Assembly: GCF_002091985.1 (NCBI RefSeq) | Contig: NZ_MKKX01000038.1 | Coordinates: forward strand, 62,001 to 126,000 | Direction of reading: 5' to 3' | Length of the DNA: 64,000 nt | From: Rhodococcus sp. 1163 | Lineage (GTDB): Bacteria; Actinomycetota; Actinomycetes; Mycobacteriales; Mycobacteriaceae | In this document: positions 36,998 through 50,523 of the stretch, piece by piece | Layout: every line of letters starts with the position of its first letter | Position numbering within the stretch: the first letter of the stretch is position 1 | The notes under the pieces: generated by a model | What the model was told of the DNA's origin: nothing | What the model saw: the letters and a program-made list of their open reading frames with translations, nothing else | The model's database searches: none | Translations under genes and position numbers: made by a program

Positions 36998-39900
36998 ATG
37001 CATCTCAAGAGTCTGACGCTCAAGGGCTTCAAGTCCTTTGCTTCGGCGACGACTCTTCGTTTCGAGCCAGGTATTACCTGCGTCGTCGGGCCCAATGGGT
37101 CGGGGAAGTCCAACGTCGTGGACGCTCTCACCTGGGTGATGGGGGAGCAGGGAGCGAAGGCTCTACGTGGCGGCAAGATGGAAGATGTCATCTTTGCGGG
37201 CACGTCGGGACGTGCACCGCTGGGGCGTGCGGAAGTGACGCTCACGATCGACAACTCCGACGGAGCGTTGCCCATCGACTACTCCGAGGTGTCGATCACC
37301 AGGCGAATGTTTCGTGATGGGGCAGGCGAATACGAGATCAACGGAGCCTCGTGTCGACTGATGGACGTTCAGGAATTGCTGAGCGACTCCGGCATCGGAC
37401 GCGAAATGCACGTCATCGTCGGGCAGGGGCGGCTCGCTGCGATCCTCGAATCCAGGCCGGAAGATCGACGGGCGTTCATCGAAGAGGCTGCGGGCGTTCT
37501 CAAACACCGTAAACGCAGAGAGAAGGCGGTCCGCAAGCTCGACGCCATGCAGGCGAACCTGGCTCGACTGACCGACCTGACCACCGAGCTTCGACGTCAA
37601 CTCAAGCCTCTCGGTCGTCAAGCCGAAGTCGCTCGTCGCGCGCAGACGGTCCAAGCGGATCTTCGCGACGCCCGGCTGCGTATCGCGGCCGACGACTTGG
37701 TCGGCCGACGTGCAGAGTTTGCCAACCAGACTCAGGACGAAGCTGCCGCCCGCGAACAGTACGCGACTGTTCAGGACACGCTCGAGGCAGGCAATGTCGC
37801 ACTCGGAGAGCTCGAACAGTCGGTTGCACGGTTGACTCCGAGCGCGGAGGCCGCCGGGCAAATCTGGTTTCAGTTGTCCGCACTCGCCGAACGAGTCAAC
37901 GCCACCATCCGAATCGCGAAAGAGCGTGCACGTCATCTCGATTCGGCTTCGTCGACGGGCCGTGGTCAGGACCCGGACGAACTCGAAGCTCAGGCGGATC
38001 GTGTCGCCGAAGAAGAATTGGAACTCGTCGAGGCCGTCGAGATCGCACGCGAGTCTCTCGAGGCTGCACGCGAACAGCTGGCCGAACGTGAGGCTGCGGC
38101 GTCCGAGGCCGAACGCGCTCATATGGCTGCGGTGCGTGCGGTCGCCGATCGCCGAGAAGGATTCGCCCGGCTTTCCGGGCAGGTCGACACCTACCGAACC
38201 AAGGCCGATTCCACCGATGCAGAGGTTGCTCGGCTGTCCGTGGCGATCGACGAGGCTCGTGAGCGCGGAGACATTGCGCAGATGGAGTTCGAGAGCGTCC
38301 AGGACCAGATAAGCGGGCTCGACGCCAGTGAATTGAGTCTCGACACGCAGTACGAACGAGCCGTGATGGCGCTCCGAAGTGCGGACGCGCGCGTGACCGA
38401 ACTGCAGAACGAGGACCGTGTTGCGGGGAAAAAGGTTGCCTCGTATCAGGCTCGAATAGAAGCGTTGAAGATGGGACTCGAACGCAAGGACGGAGCCAGT
38501 TGGCTCATCGAGAACTCTCAGCCTGGACTGTCCGGTTTACTTTCCGACCGCATCAGCGTGGAAACGGGCTTCGAGGTGGCGGTGGCGGTGGCATTGGGCC
38601 CCGTAGCCGATGCCGCTCACGCCGAATCGTTGACGAGCGCACTCGATGCCGTTCTGGCACTGCGCGATGCGGACGGTGGACGTGCAGCTGTCGTCTTCGG
38701 TGATGTCACGCCTTCCGCGAATCTTCGCACCGTCCAGTTGCCGCATGGCGCGTGGTGGGCGCTCGATGTGATTCAGTTCCCCGATGCGCTTTCCGGTTCG
38801 ATGAGTGCGTTGCTCGACGGCATCGTAGTAGTCGAATCTCTCGACGACGCCGCGGCATTGGTGCAGTCGTCACCTGGACTCAGGGCAGTGACGAAGGCCG
38901 GGGATCTTCTCGACACAGGATGGGTGACGGGCGGCTCGGACAGGCGGCCGAGCACCATCGAGGTGCAGTCGGCGATCGATACCTCGACAGTCGAACTTGC
39001 TGCCGCAGAACGACATTCGGCCGAGCTCGAGGCTGCACTGTCCGGAGCTCTCGCCGAGCAATCCGATCGCCGTGAATCCGCCGAACAAGCGCTGGCCGCG
39101 CTCAACGAGTCCGATGCTGCGATTGCAGCGGTGTACGAGCAGCTAGGTCGCCTCGGTCAGCTGGCGCGATCGGCACACGCAGAATCCTCGCGCTTGACCG
39201 AGCAACGAAATCGAGCAGAAACCGGTCGGGAAGAGGCTCTGACTGCGTTGGCGGAGCTCGAGGAGCGGCTCCGGTTGGCCGAGGACGAGCAGGCCGGGAC
39301 CGACAGTGGATCCGATTCGGGTGAATCGATCATGGCGCGTGAGATGGCTGCCGCCGCATTGTCCGAGGTTCGATCGGTCGAGGTCGACGCACGTCTGAAT
39401 GTCCGGACAGCCGAGGAGCGGGCGCAGTCCGTCCGGGGTCGCGCGGACTCGATGCGTCGAGCTGCCCGCGCCGAACGTGAGGCTCGAGCACGGGCCGAAC
39501 GGGAGTTGATAGGGCGTCGACACGCTGCAGCGGTCGCGCAAGCGGTTGCGTCCGCCGGTGATCGCGTAGCCGAACGGCTCGCCGGCGTCGTCGCTGCCGC
39601 TGCCGCTCGTCGTGACGAGCTTGCTGCCCAGCGTGCCACCGCTGCAACTGAATTGGACCGGGTCAAAGAACAGGTTCGAGCTCTCCAAGCCCAGCTCGCG
39701 TCGATCACCGACGCAGTCCACCGCGATGAAATTGCTCGCGCGCAGGCTGCACTCAGAATCGAGCAGCTCGAGGCGACTATCCTCGAACAGCACGGCATCG
39801 GACTCGACGACCTGATCGCCGAATATGGACCGGAGGTGAGCCTGCCACCGACGGAACTCGAGATGAGTGAGTACGAGGCCGCCAAGGAACGTGGAGAACA

Positions 39901-40726
39901 GGTGGTGGCACCCGCCCCGATACCGTTCGACCGGGGGTCTCAGGAAAAGCGGGCGAAGCGTGCCGAACGGGACTTGGCGACCCTCGGAAAGGTGAATCCC
40001 CTCGCACTCGAAGAATTCGCTGCGCTCGAAGAGCGATACAACTTCCTCTCCACACAACTGGAGGACGTCAAGTCCGCCCGCAAGGATCTGCTCGAGGTGG
40101 TCGCCGATGTCGACGAGAGAATCCTGCAGGTCTTCACCGAAGCGTGGTACGACGTCGAACGTGAGTTCACCCAGGTGTTCGCCAAGTTGTTCCCAGGGGG
40201 AGAGGGAAGACTGATCCTCACCGAACCAGGGAACATGCTCACCACAGGTATCGAGGTCGAAGCACGCCCACCAGGAAAGAAGGTCAAGCGACTGTCCCTG
40301 CTGTCCGGCGGCGAGAAGTCCTTGACCGCCGTAGCGATGCTGGTGGCTATTTTTCGAGCGCGACCGTCTCCGTTCTACGTGATGGACGAGGTCGAAGCGG
40401 CACTGGACGACACGAACCTCCGACGTCTGATCGGCTTGTTCGAGCAACTTCGCGAGAAGTCGCAGCTGATCGTCATCACCCACCAGAAGCCGACGATGGA
40501 GGTTGCCGACGCACTGTACGGAGTATCGATGCGCGGCGACGGCATCACGACGGTGATTTCGCAACGCCTCAACCGCAACCGAGTCGAGACGATCGGCAGC
40601 GTGACGGCCCCCGATGTCAGCGAGTCGGATCTCCTCGGGGCACCGGTCCCAGATGACCGTGTCCGTGAAAATTCCGTGCCTGCAGCCGAAGTTTCTGTGC
40701 CGGAAGGCTCTGAGTCCTCGAACTGA
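36998..40726 (+). CDS. smc: Chromosome segregation protein SMC
   Basis: ATPase of the bacterial condensin complex. The 1242 residues have the N-terminal head with Walker [23 protein letters not shown] (about 32-53), two long coiled-coil arms (about 170-500 and 660-1020), a central hinge (about 505-650, with [21 protein letters not shown]), and the C-terminal head with signature [16 protein letters not shown] and Walker [14 protein letters not shown]. The last 45 residues are acidic and unconserved. It is followed 76 bases later by ftsY, as in many bacteria. ScpA and ScpB are not in the window. Confidence 0.97.
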   Translation: MHLKSLTLKGFKSFASATTLRFEPGITCVVGPNGSGKSNVVDALTWVMGEQGAKALRGGKMEDVIFAGTSGRAPLGRAEVTLTIDNSDGALPIDYSEVSITRRMFRDGAGEYEINGASCRLMDVQELLSDSGIGREMHVIVGQGRLAAILESRPEDRRAFIEEAAGVLKHRKRREKAVRKLDAMQANLARLTDLTTELRRQLKPLGRQAEVARRAQTVQADLRDARLRIAADDLVGRRAEFANQTQDEAAAREQYATVQDTLEAGNVALGELEQSVARLTPSAEAAGQIWFQLSALAERVNATIRIAKERARHLDSASSTGRGQDPDELEAQADRVAEEELELVEAVEIARESLEAAREQLAEREAAASEAERAHMAAVRAVADRREGFARLSGQVDTYRTKADSTDAEVARLSVAIDEARERGDIAQMEFESVQDQISGLDASELSLDTQYERAVMALRSADARVTELQNEDRVAGKKVASYQARIEALKMGLERKDGASWLIENSQPGLSGLLSDRISVETGFEVAVAVALGPVADAAHAESLTSALDAVLALRDADGGRAAVVFGDVTPSANLRTVQLPHGAWWALDVIQFPDALSGSMSALLDGIVVVESLDDAAALVQSSPGLRAVTKAGDLLDTGWVTGGSDRRPSTIEVQSAIDTSTVELAAAERHSAELEAALSGALAEQSDRRESAEQALAALNESDAAIAAVYEQLGRLGQLARSAHAESSRLTEQRNRAETGREEALTALAELEERLRLAEDEQAGTDSGSDSGESIMAREMAAAALSEVRSVEVDARLNVRTAEERAQSVRGRADSMRRAARAEREARARAERELIGRRHAAAVAQAVASAGDRVAERLAGVVAAAAARRDELAAQRATAATELDRVKEQVRALQAQLASITDAVHRDEIARAQAALRIEQLEATILEQHGIGLDDLIAEYGPEVSLPPTELEMSEYEAAKERGEQVVAPAPIPFDRGSQEKRAKRAERDLATLGKVNPLALEEFAALEERYNFLSTQLEDVKSARKDLLEVVADVDERILQVFTEAWYDVEREFTQVFAKLFPGGEGRLILTEPGNMLTTGIEVEARPPGKKVKRLSLLSGGEKSLTAVAMLVAIFRARPSPFYVMDEVEAALDDTNLRRLIGLFEQLREKSQLIVITHQKPTMEVADALYGVSMRGDGITTVISQRLNRNRVETIGSVTAPDVSESDLLGAPVPDDRVRENSVPAAEVSVPEGSESSN

Positions 40727-40802
40727 GTTCGAGTGATGTGCTGTGCACTTGCCCGCCAGGGTGCCGGTTGGGTGGCGAAGACGCTCCTGACAGGATGGAC
40801 GC

Positions 40803-42221
40803 GTGAGTAGCGAAGCATGGATCATCGTCGCGGCCGTTCTGGCCATCCTGGCCGTGGGGCTCGTAGTCGGGCTCGTGGTGTCGCGTCGTCGGCGAATATC
40901 GCTTACCTCTTCGGAGACACCGAAGATCGAGGAGGGCGAGAAAGACAAGTCGGGTGGATACAAGGCCGGTGGCGGATTCTCGTTCAGCCAGGGAAGCGCG
41001 GTTGCAGAGCCGGATCTTGCGCCGAAACCCCTGCCTGAGCCTCTACCCGAGCCCAAGCCTGTGGCCGCGCCGGAGCCTCAGCCTTCCCCGGAGCCCCAGC
41101 CTTCTCTGGAGCCCCAGCCTTCTCTGGAACCTGAGCCTTCTCTGGAGCCAGAGCCTTTTCTGGAACCTGAGCCGTCGGCAGAGCCCGAGCCGTCTTTGGA
41201 GCCTCAGCCGTCTCCGGAACCTGAGCCGTCCCCGGAGCCCGAGCCGGCGCCTGCTCTGGATTCCGATTCGGAATCCGCCGCGCCGATTCTCGACGAGATT
41301 GCTCCTACCGATGGGCGGCTGGATCGCCTCCGCGGTCGACTCTCTCGTTCGCAGTCCGCGATCGGTAAGAGCTTGTTGGGCATCCTCGGCGGTGGCGACC
41401 TCGATGAGGATTCGTGGGAAGAAGTCGAGGACACACTGCTGATCGCTGACCTCGGTTCGTCCACGACCAACGAGATCATGACCTCGCTGCGCGAGCAGAT
41501 GGCGTCGCGCAGCATCCGCACCGAGGCCGACGCCAGAGCGTTGCTGCGCGAAATCCTCATCAAGCAGTTGCACCCGGAGTTCGATCGGTCGATCAGAGCG
41601 CTGCCGCATGAGGGCACTCCCGCTGTTCTACTTGTCGTCGGTGTGAACGGGACCGGCAAGACGACCACGACAGGCAAGTTGGCCCGCGTGCTCGTTGCGG
41701 ACGGGCGTCGGGTCCTGTTGGGTGCCGCGGATACGTTCCGCGCCGCTGCGGCGGACCAATTGCAGACGTGGGGCGAGCGTGTGGGTGCCGACGTCGTTCG
41801 CGGCAAAGACGGCGCCGATCCGGCTGCCGTTGCCTTCGACGCAGTGAGTCGAGGTATCGAACAGGGGGTCGATGTCGTTCTTGTCGACACCGCCGGACGT
41901 CTCCATACGAAGTCCGGATTGATGGACGAACTCGGCAAGGTCAAGCGGGTAATCGAGAAGCGAGCGCACGTCGACGACGTGTTGCTGGTGCTGGATGCGA
42001 CCGTGGGGCAGAACGGTCTGATGCAGGCACGCGTATTCGCCGAGGTAGTGAACATCACCGGGGTGGTATTGACCAAGCTCGACGGTACTGCCAAAGGTGG
42101 CATCGTCTTCCAGGTGCAGCGTGAACTCGGAGTGCCGGTCAAGCTCGTCGGACTCGGGGAGGGCGCCGACGATTTGGCACCTTTCGAGCCCGAGGCCTTC
42201 GTCGACGCGTTGCTCGGCTGA
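40803..42221 (+). CDS. ftsY: Signal recognition particle receptor FtsY
   Basis: GTPase that docks SRP-ribosome complexes at the membrane. The 472-residue protein begins with a hydrophobic anchor (residues 5-28, [21 protein letters not shown]), an unusual Pro/Glu tract (about 72-152, mostly EPEPS and EPQPS units), then the NG domain: helical N segment from about 165, P-loop [46 protein letters not shown] and the closing [24 protein letters not shown] 40803 has AGGATGG 3-9 bases upstream. Its partner Ffh is encoded at 47878-49434. Confidence 0.96.
   Translation: MSSEAWIIVAAVLAILAVGLVVGLVVSRRRRISLTSSETPKIEEGEKDKSGGYKAGGGFSFSQGSAVAEPDLAPKPLPEPLPEPKPVAAPEPQPSPEPQPSLEPQPSLEPEPSLEPEPFLEPEPSAEPEPSLEPQPSPEPEPSPEPEPAPALDSDSESAAPILDEIAPTDGRLDRLRGRLSRSQSAIGKSLLGILGGGDLDEDSWEEVEDTLLIADLGSSTTNEIMTSLREQMASRSIRTEADARALLREILIKQLHPEFDRSIRALPHEGTPAVLLVVGVNGTGKTTTTGKLARVLVADGRRVLLGAADTFRAAAADQLQTWGERVGADVVRGKDGADPAAVAFDAVSRGIEQGVDVVLVDTAGRLHTKSGLMDELGKVKRVIEKRAHVDDVLLVLDATVGQNGLMQARVFAEVVNITGVVLTKLDGTAKGGIVFQVQRELGVPVKLVGLGEGADDLAPFEPEAFVDALLG
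41070..41252 (+). repeat. Pro/Glu repeat tract within ftsY
   Basis: About a dozen imperfect 12-15-base units of the type CCTGAGCCTTCTCTGGAG code EPxPS repeats. The DNA is internally repetitive and may vary in length between strains. Confidence 0.8.
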
Positions 42222-42357
42222 CCGGATCGGCTCGGTCGATCTGAGTCCGGAGTGCGTCGGGCGGTAAGTAGTCGGCCGAATTTTCGGTTTCTCGGAATTC
42301 GATGAAAACTACGAAACGCCTGCACGAAATGTTATTGCAACAATTCTGGTCCATCCG

Positions 42358-42395
42358 TTCACACGAGTGAAACACCAGAGTGTCATGGATGAAAC
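42358..42395 (+). promoter_or_regulatory. GlnR box upstream of amt
   Basis: The half-sites read TTCAC-n6-GAAAC-n6-GTGTC-n6-GAAAC (42358-42362, 42369-42373, 42380-42384, 42391-42395). The actinobacterial GlnR consensus is gTnAC-n6-GaAAC repeated twice; both GAAAC sites are perfect and all spacers are exactly six bases. It lies 63 bases upstream of the amt start. Confidence 0.75.
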
Positions 42396-42458
42396 TTCGT
42401 GAAACCACTCTTCTCTCAGACGGTGCACCATCCGGTGCGCACGAGAAGGAGGGTGTAC

Positions 42459-43763
42459 GTGAGTCCCGAGGAATTGTTGGCCAACTCCGGCAATGCTGCC
42501 TGGATGCTGACAGCAGCATCGTTGGTGCTGCTGATGACGCCAGGTCTGGCGTTTTTCTATGGTGGTATGTCGCAGCAGAAGTCCGTACTCAACATGATGA
42601 TGATGTCTTTCGGGGCAATGTTCGTCGTCGCACTCGTCTACGTCCTATGGGGATGGTCGATGTCGTACGGAACCGAGAACATCGGCGGGGTGTTCGCGAA
42701 CCCCTTCGAGTTCTTCGGTTTGAAGGATTCGATCACCGATGCGGACGGAAACTTCCTCGCCGGCGCCTGGGGCTACCCGAACGTCATCGATATTGCCTTC
42801 CAGGTGACGTTCGCGATCATCACGGTCGCACTCATCAGCGGTTCGCTCGCTGGACGCGTCAAGTACGGCACCTGGCTGGTGTTCGCCGGCGTCTGGGTCA
42901 CCTTGGCTTACTTCCCCCTCGCACACATGGTGTGGGGCGGCGGATTGCTCTCCGGTTCGGAGGACGGCTTCGCGGCGAAAATCTTCGGCACGACCGACGA
43001 CGGCGACGGCGGACTCGTTGCGGCTGTCCCGCCGATCGACTTCGCTGGTGGCACCGTGGTCCACATCAACGCGGGAATCGCCGGTCTGATTCTGGCGCTC
43101 ATCATCGGCAAGCGCGCAGGATTCGGTCGAGTTGCGTTTCGGCCGCACAATCTCCCGTTCGTCATGCTCGGTGCGGCTCTGCTGTGGTTCGGTTGGTTCG
43201 GATTCAACGCAGGCTCCGCTTTCGCTGCTGACGGGTTCGCGGGTCTGGCCTGGGTCAATACCACTACTGCTGCGGCAGCCGCGATCGCCGGCTGGCTCGT
43301 CGTGGAACGTATCCGTGACGGCCATGCCACCAGCCTCGGTGCTGCTTCGGGCATCGTCGCAGGCTTGGTTGCCATCACACCCGCTGCGGGCGCCCTGACC
43401 CCGATCGGATCGATCTTCCTCGGCGTCATCGCCGGAGTACTCTCCGCTCTGGCCGTCGGCCTCAAATTCAAGTTCGGCTACGACGACTCGCTCGACGTCG
43501 TCGGTGTCCACCTCGTATCAGGTCTGTGGGGCACCATCGGAATCGGCTTCTTCGCGTCCGAGACCGGGCTGTTCTACGGTGGCGACTACAAGCAGTTGGT
43601 CGTCCAGACGGTCATCGCTCTTTCTGCCGTGATCTTCACCGGTGTCATCACCGCGATCATCGCGTTTGCGCTCAAGCCACTCGGCTGGCGCGTGTCGGAA
43701 GAAGGCGAAGCCAAGGGTATCGACGAAGCTGAGCACGCTGAGACTGCGTACGACTTCGCTTGA
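42459..43763 (+). CDS. amt: Ammonium transporter
   Basis: AmtB/Rh-family channel for ammonium uptake. The 434 residues have about 11 membrane segments; hallmarks are MTPGLAFFYGGMSQQKSVLN, the first pore His in LAHMVWGGG or the later AGGTVVHINAG, and the Asp-containing GYDDSLDVVGVHLVSGLWGTIG with the second pore His. The frame is open upstream to GTG 42399, but GTG 42459 has AAGGAGGG (42446-42453) at ideal spacing and gives the family N-terminus (MSPEELLANSGNAAWML). It heads the amt-glnK-glnD operon under a GlnR box, so induction in nitrogen limitation is inferred. Confidence 0.94.
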   Translation: MSPEELLANSGNAAWMLTAASLVLLMTPGLAFFYGGMSQQKSVLNMMMMSFGAMFVVALVYVLWGWSMSYGTENIGGVFANPFEFFGLKDSITDADGNFLAGAWGYPNVIDIAFQVTFAIITVALISGSLAGRVKYGTWLVFAGVWVTLAYFPLAHMVWGGGLLSGSEDGFAAKIFGTTDDGDGGLVAAVPPIDFAGGTVVHINAGIAGLILALIIGKRAGFGRVAFRPHNLPFVMLGAALLWFGWFGFNAGSAFAADGFAGLAWVNTTTAAAAAIAGWLVVERIRDGHATSLGAASGIVAGLVAITPAAGALTPIGSIFLGVIAGVLSALAVGLKFKFGYDDSLDVVGVHLVSGLWGTIGIGFFASETGLFYGGDYKQLVVQTVIALSAVIFTGVITAIIAFALKPLGWRVSEEGEAKGIDEAEHAETAYDFA

Positions 43764-43825
43764 CAGGGTAAAGATAGGGGGCGAGAAGTCGCTCCGAATA
43801 CAACCGAGCATTCGTGAGCTTGTGA

Positions 43826-46742
<2,917 letters not shown>

Positions 46743-46925
46743 ACGCTGGTTCGGGTGGTCAGAGACGAATCCTCCAGAGAGTAGTGATATTTCATAAAGA
46801 TTCGGTTACGGTCTGTGCGGGCGAGATCAATTTGTTATGTTCACGCCATCGAACGAAAGTACGACTTCCGGTCGTTTCACGACGCTCGAGATTCATGCAC
46901 GCCGACGACTGATGAGGTATTAACT

Positions 46926-47741
46926 GTGGGATCCCACCGGCGGTCGAACATGTACGTTCCGATCGAGATGGACATCGATGCACCGCGCGGGCGTCACAGG
47001 GCACACGTAGAGAAGAACGAAGCCGGACTGCGGGCCGCGACGATCGTTCTGGCTACCGGCGCGATCGTCGCGGGAGCTGCACAATTGGGGGCGGGTACCG
47101 CCGCCGCTGCCCCTGCACCGGAGGCTCCGACGGCAGGGTTGCCGTTCGAGATTCCGCAGAATCTTCTCCCCGGAGGCTTCGAGTTGCCGGCGGGTATCGA
47201 GCTCCCGGAGAACATTGCGCTCCCACAAGGTCTTCAGCTTCCGGACACGTCCAACCTGCAGGGCTTCGGAATTCCTGACGTCGGAGCCGCAGCCCAAGAT
47301 TTGATCAGGGGTCTCCAGCCCATCAAAGAGCGGGCCGTCCAGCCTGTATCAGGTGTTCTCACATCGAAATTCGGGTCACGTTGGGGCGCGCACCACGGTG
47401 GTCTCGATATCGCTGCTCCGATCGGAACACCGATTTTGGCCGCGACCGACGGCCAGGTGACCGCAGCGGGCCCGGCCTCCGGATTCGGCCTGTGGGTAAA
47501 GGTGCTGCACGAGGACGGTACCGAGACCGTCTACGGGCACATCAACGATTATTCGGTGACACCCGGACAGCATGTGACGGCAGGTCAGCAGATCGCCACG
47601 GTGGGTAACCGCGGCGAATCCAGCGGCCCGCACCTACATTTCGAGGTCCACGATCCGAGTGGCGTGAAGGTCGATCCCGCCGAGTGGCTCTCCATGCGTG
47701 GAGTCGCGGTCACATGGACCGACCCGGCGCTCAACGCCTGA
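46926..47741 (+). CDS. Secreted M23-family peptidase
   Basis: A 271-residue exported protein with a zinc-endopeptidase (LytM/M23) domain. The N-terminal 35 residues are basic, followed by a hydrophobic segment (AATIVLATGAIVAGAAQLGAG) and AAAPAPEAP, a likely signal/anchor; a Pro/Leu/Glu-rich linker follows. The peptidase domain has the metal ligands HHGGLDIAAPIGTPI (His and Asp) and HLHFEVH. It probably cuts or binds peptidoglycan cross-links. GTG 46926 is the best start (MGSHRRSNMYVP). A 183-base gap precedes it; I see no clear ydaO-type riboswitch there. Confidence 0.88.
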   Translation: MGSHRRSNMYVPIEMDIDAPRGRHRAHVEKNEAGLRAATIVLATGAIVAGAAQLGAGTAAAAPAPEAPTAGLPFEIPQNLLPGGFELPAGIELPENIALPQGLQLPDTSNLQGFGIPDVGAAAQDLIRGLQPIKERAVQPVSGVLTSKFGSRWGAHHGGLDIAAPIGTPILAATDGQVTAAGPASGFGLWVKVLHEDGTETVYGHINDYSVTPGQHVTAGQQIATVGNRGESSGPHLHFEVHDPSGVKVDPAEWLSMRGVAVTWTDPALNA

Positions 47742-47877
47742 TCTCGAAGGTCGTTTTCCGGCGCGCGCAGCGCTGTAGAACCCTCGCCGAGAACGTGAGG
47801 TAGTAGCGGGCGCTAGTGTGGAGCCTGCTCTACACGACGTTCAGGCCCCATTCGCAATCGGCTCAGGAGTGCAATCG

Positions 47878-49434
47878 GTGTTCGAATCCCTTTCCGACAG
47901 GTTGACCGGGACCCTCAAAGACCTGCGTGGCAAGGGGCGTCTGTCGCCTGCCGATATCGATGCCACCGCCCGCGAAATTCGACTTGCCCTGCTCGAAGCC
48001 GACGTGGCGCTTCCAGTGGTGCGCGAGTTCATCACGCGAATCAAGACGCGAGCCAAGGGTGCCGAGGTTTCGGGTGCGCTCAATCCTGCCCAGCAGGTCG
48101 TCAAGATCGTCAACGAAGAACTCGTCGGGATTCTCGGCGGTGAGACCCGCCGACTGACTTTCGCGAAGACACCTCCGACCGTCGTCATGCTGGCAGGACT
48201 GCAGGGCTCCGGTAAGACCACACTTGCCGGCAAGCTCGCCAAGTGGTTGAAGGATCAGGGGCACACGCCCCTTCTGGTTGCCTGCGATCTGCAGCGGCCG
48301 GGTGCCGTCAGTCAGCTTCAGATCGTCGGAGAACGCGCGGGCGCGGCAGTGTTCGCCCCGCACCCTGGCACGTCCATCGGAGGCGGGGATAACGCGCTGG
48401 GAGTCTCGGCGGCCGATCCTGTCGAGGTTGCTCGCGCCGGTGTTGCCGAGGCCAGGAACAAGCAGTACGACATCGTCATCGTCGATACGGCGGGCCGCCT
48501 CGGCATCGATACCGAACTGATGAATCAGGCCGCAGGCATCCGAGATGCGGTCCAGCCGGACGAAACCCTGTTCGTCCTCGATGCGATGGTCGGCCAGGAC
48601 GCCGTGAGCACGGCGCAAGCTTTCCGTGACGGTGTCGGTTTCACCGGTGTCGTGCTGACCAAGCTCGACGGTGATGCACGTGGCGGCGCTGCACTGAGTG
48701 TGCGCGAGGTGACCGGCGCCCCGATCATGTTCGCTTCAACGGGTGAGAAGCTCGAAGACTTCGACGTGTTCCACCCCGACCGGATGGCCAGTCGGATTCT
48801 CGGAATGGGTGACGTTCTCAGCCTCATCGAGCAGGCAGAGCAGCATTTCGACGCGGAACAGGCCGAAGCGACCGCGAACAAGATCGGGTCGGGGCAGCTG
48901 ACGCTGGACGACTTCCTCGAACAGATGATGGCCGTTCGCAAAATGGGCCCGATCGGCAATTTGCTCGGCATGCTTCCCGGTGCGGGCCAGATGAAGGAAC
49001 TGGCCAATGTGGACGAGAAGCAACTCGATCGCGTGCAAGCGATTATTCGTGGCATGACGCCACTCGAGCGCACCGACCCGAAGATCATCAATGCCTCCCG
49101 CAGGCTGCGTATCGCGAACGGATCCGGTGTCAAGGTTTCCGACGTCAACCAACTCGTCGACCGCTTCTTCGAAGCGCGCAAGATGATGTCGGCCATGGCA
49201 GGTCGCATGGGGATGCCGGGCGCACGCAAGCAGGTCCGCAGCAAGAAGGGCAAAAAAGGTAAGAAGGGCGCTCGTGGCCCAACCCAGCCGAAGATCCGTG
49301 GTGGCTTCCCGGGGATGCCGGGTGGCATGCCCGCCGGTATGCCCGATCTATCCGGTATGCCCAAGGGGCTCGATCAGATGCCGCCGGGCCTCGAAGGCCT
49401 CGACCTGTCCCAGCTGAAGCTGCCCAAGAAGTAG
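47878..49434 (+). CDS. ffh: Signal recognition particle protein Ffh
   Basis: SRP54 GTPase that binds signal peptides and 4.5S RNA. The 518-residue protein has the N domain, the G domain with P-loop GLQGSGKTTLAGKLAKWL, DTAGRLGIDTEL and TKLDGDARGGAALS, and the Met-rich M domain with GQLTLDDFLEQMMAVRKMGP and SGVKVSDVNQLVDRFFEARKMM. The last 60 residues are Lys/Gly/Met/Pro-rich (GMPGGMPAGMPDLSGMP), longer than in E. coli. GTG 47878 has CAGGAG about 10 bases upstream and opens on FESLSDRLTGTLKDLRG; an earlier start at 47818 is not conserved. An amidohydrolase follows after 6 bases. Confidence 0.96.
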   Translation: MFESLSDRLTGTLKDLRGKGRLSPADIDATAREIRLALLEADVALPVVREFITRIKTRAKGAEVSGALNPAQQVVKIVNEELVGILGGETRRLTFAKTPPTVVMLAGLQGSGKTTLAGKLAKWLKDQGHTPLLVACDLQRPGAVSQLQIVGERAGAAVFAPHPGTSIGGGDNALGVSAADPVEVARAGVAEARNKQYDIVIVDTAGRLGIDTELMNQAAGIRDAVQPDETLFVLDAMVGQDAVSTAQAFRDGVGFTGVVLTKLDGDARGGAALSVREVTGAPIMFASTGEKLEDFDVFHPDRMASRILGMGDVLSLIEQAEQHFDAEQAEATANKIGSGQLTLDDFLEQMMAVRKMGPIGNLLGMLPGAGQMKELANVDEKQLDRVQAIIRGMTPLERTDPKIINASRRLRIANGSGVKVSDVNQLVDRFFEARKMMSAMAGRMGMPGARKQVRSKKGKKGKKGARGPTQPKIRGGFPGMPGGMPAGMPDLSGMPKGLDQMPPGLEGLDLSQLKLPKK

Positions 49435-49440
49435 ACCGGA

Positions 49441-50523
49441 ATGGTCGGATTCAGAGTTCGGGGCCGGGTGCTGCCGTCCGAGGAACTCGTCGAACTGTGG
49501 ATCGTGGATGGCCTCGTCTCGGTCGAACCGGTGGTGGGTGCGCAGACTCTGTGCGAGGACGGCTGGATTCTCCCCGGACTCGTCGACGCGCACTGTCACG
49601 TCGGTATCAAGTACGGCGGCGGCCATGAGGACCTTCCCGGCGCAGTCGAGCAGGCGAAGACCGAGCGTGATGTCGGAGCACTGCTGCTTCGCGATGCAGG
49701 ATCGCCCATCGACACCAGAGAACTCGACGAGTACGAAGATCTGCCGCGGATAATTCGCGCTGGACGGCACATCGCCATGCCCAAGCGGTACATCCCGGGG
49801 TTGGCCGTCGATATCGAGGACGAATCGCAACTGCCGGAAGCTGTTGCGCAGCAGGCGCGATCGGGTGACGGTTGGGTCAAGCTGGTCGGTGACTGGATTG
49901 ACAGAAGCGTCGGGGACCTCAGCCCACTGTGGGACGAGGCGATCCTGAAGAAGGCAATCGATGCAGCGCACGCCGAAGGTGCTCGGGTTACCGCGCACGT
50001 GTTCGGTGAGGACGCGCTCCCAGGCTTGATCGGGGCCGGGATCGACTGCATCGAGCACGGCACCGGGCTGACGGACGCGACGATAGAGCAAATGGTCGAG
50101 CACGGGACCGCCCTTGTACCGACGCTGATCAATATCGAGACGTTTCCCGATATAGCGGCTTCGGCCGGCAAGTATCCGGTCTACGCGCGACACATGCGGG
50201 AACTTCACGGTCGAGTGGCGTCGACCATCGGACGAGCACACGATGCCGGTATACCGATCTTTGCGGGGACCGATGCAGGCGGATCCATTCGGCATGGACG
50301 GATTGCCGAGGAGGTGCAGGCACTCGAACGCGTGGGAATGACCGCGACCGAAGCCCTGGGAGCAGCGTGCTGGGACGCCAGATCGTGGCTCGGTCATCCC
50401 GGACTCGAGCACGGAGCGTCCGCCGATCTGCTGATCTACACGGCGGATCCACGCAAGGGGCCGGATGTGCTGTCGGCGCCCGACGTCGTAATGCTTCGTG
50501 GTGTCCCGATCGAACGAAAATGA
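49441..50523 (+). CDS. Amidohydrolase family protein
   Basis: A 360-residue metal-dependent hydrolase of the amidohydrolase superfamily. The metal ligands are visible in LVDAHCHVGIKYGG (HxH), THVFGEDALPGLIGAGIDCIEHGT (His residues) and AGTDAGGSIRHGR (Asp). It resembles imidazolonepropionase/prolidase-like members; the substrate is not identified. ATG 49441 begins six bases after ffh, and the 3' end overlaps the next gene by 4 bases (ATGA), so it is translationally coupled to a CPBP protease. Position equals Rv2915c. Confidence 0.87.
   Translation: MVGFRVRGRVLPSEELVELWIVDGLVSVEPVVGAQTLCEDGWILPGLVDAHCHVGIKYGGGHEDLPGAVEQAKTERDVGALLLRDAGSPIDTRELDEYEDLPRIIRAGRHIAMPKRYIPGLAVDIEDESQLPEAVAQQARSGDGWVKLVGDWIDRSVGDLSPLWDEAILKKAIDAAHAEGARVTAHVFGEDALPGLIGAGIDCIEHGTGLTDATIEQMVEHGTALVPTLINIETFPDIAASAGKYPVYARHMRELHGRVASTIGRAHDAGIPIFAGTDAGGSIRHGRIAEEVQALERVGMTATEALGAACWDARSWLGHPGLEHGASADLLIYTADPRKGPDVLSAPDVVMLRGVPIERK

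Noticed and set aside
39143..41056. Minus-strand 637-codon frame opposite smc and ftsY
   Set aside because: Antisense to the coiled coil and head of SMC; Ser/Arg-rich composition is typical of shadow frames.
41070..41252. Periodic sequence resembling a CRISPR or minisatellite array
   Set aside because: The repeats are in frame, lack unique spacers and encode the FtsY linker.
41043..41609. Arg/Leu-rich minus-strand frame over the ftsY repeat
   Set aside because: Reverse complement of the Pro/Glu tract; the FtsY NG domain shows the true frame.
46743..46925. Possible c-di-AMP (ydaO) riboswitch before the M23 peptidase
   Set aside because: Such riboswitches control cell-wall hydrolases in actinobacteria, but I cannot find the conserved core in these 183 bases.
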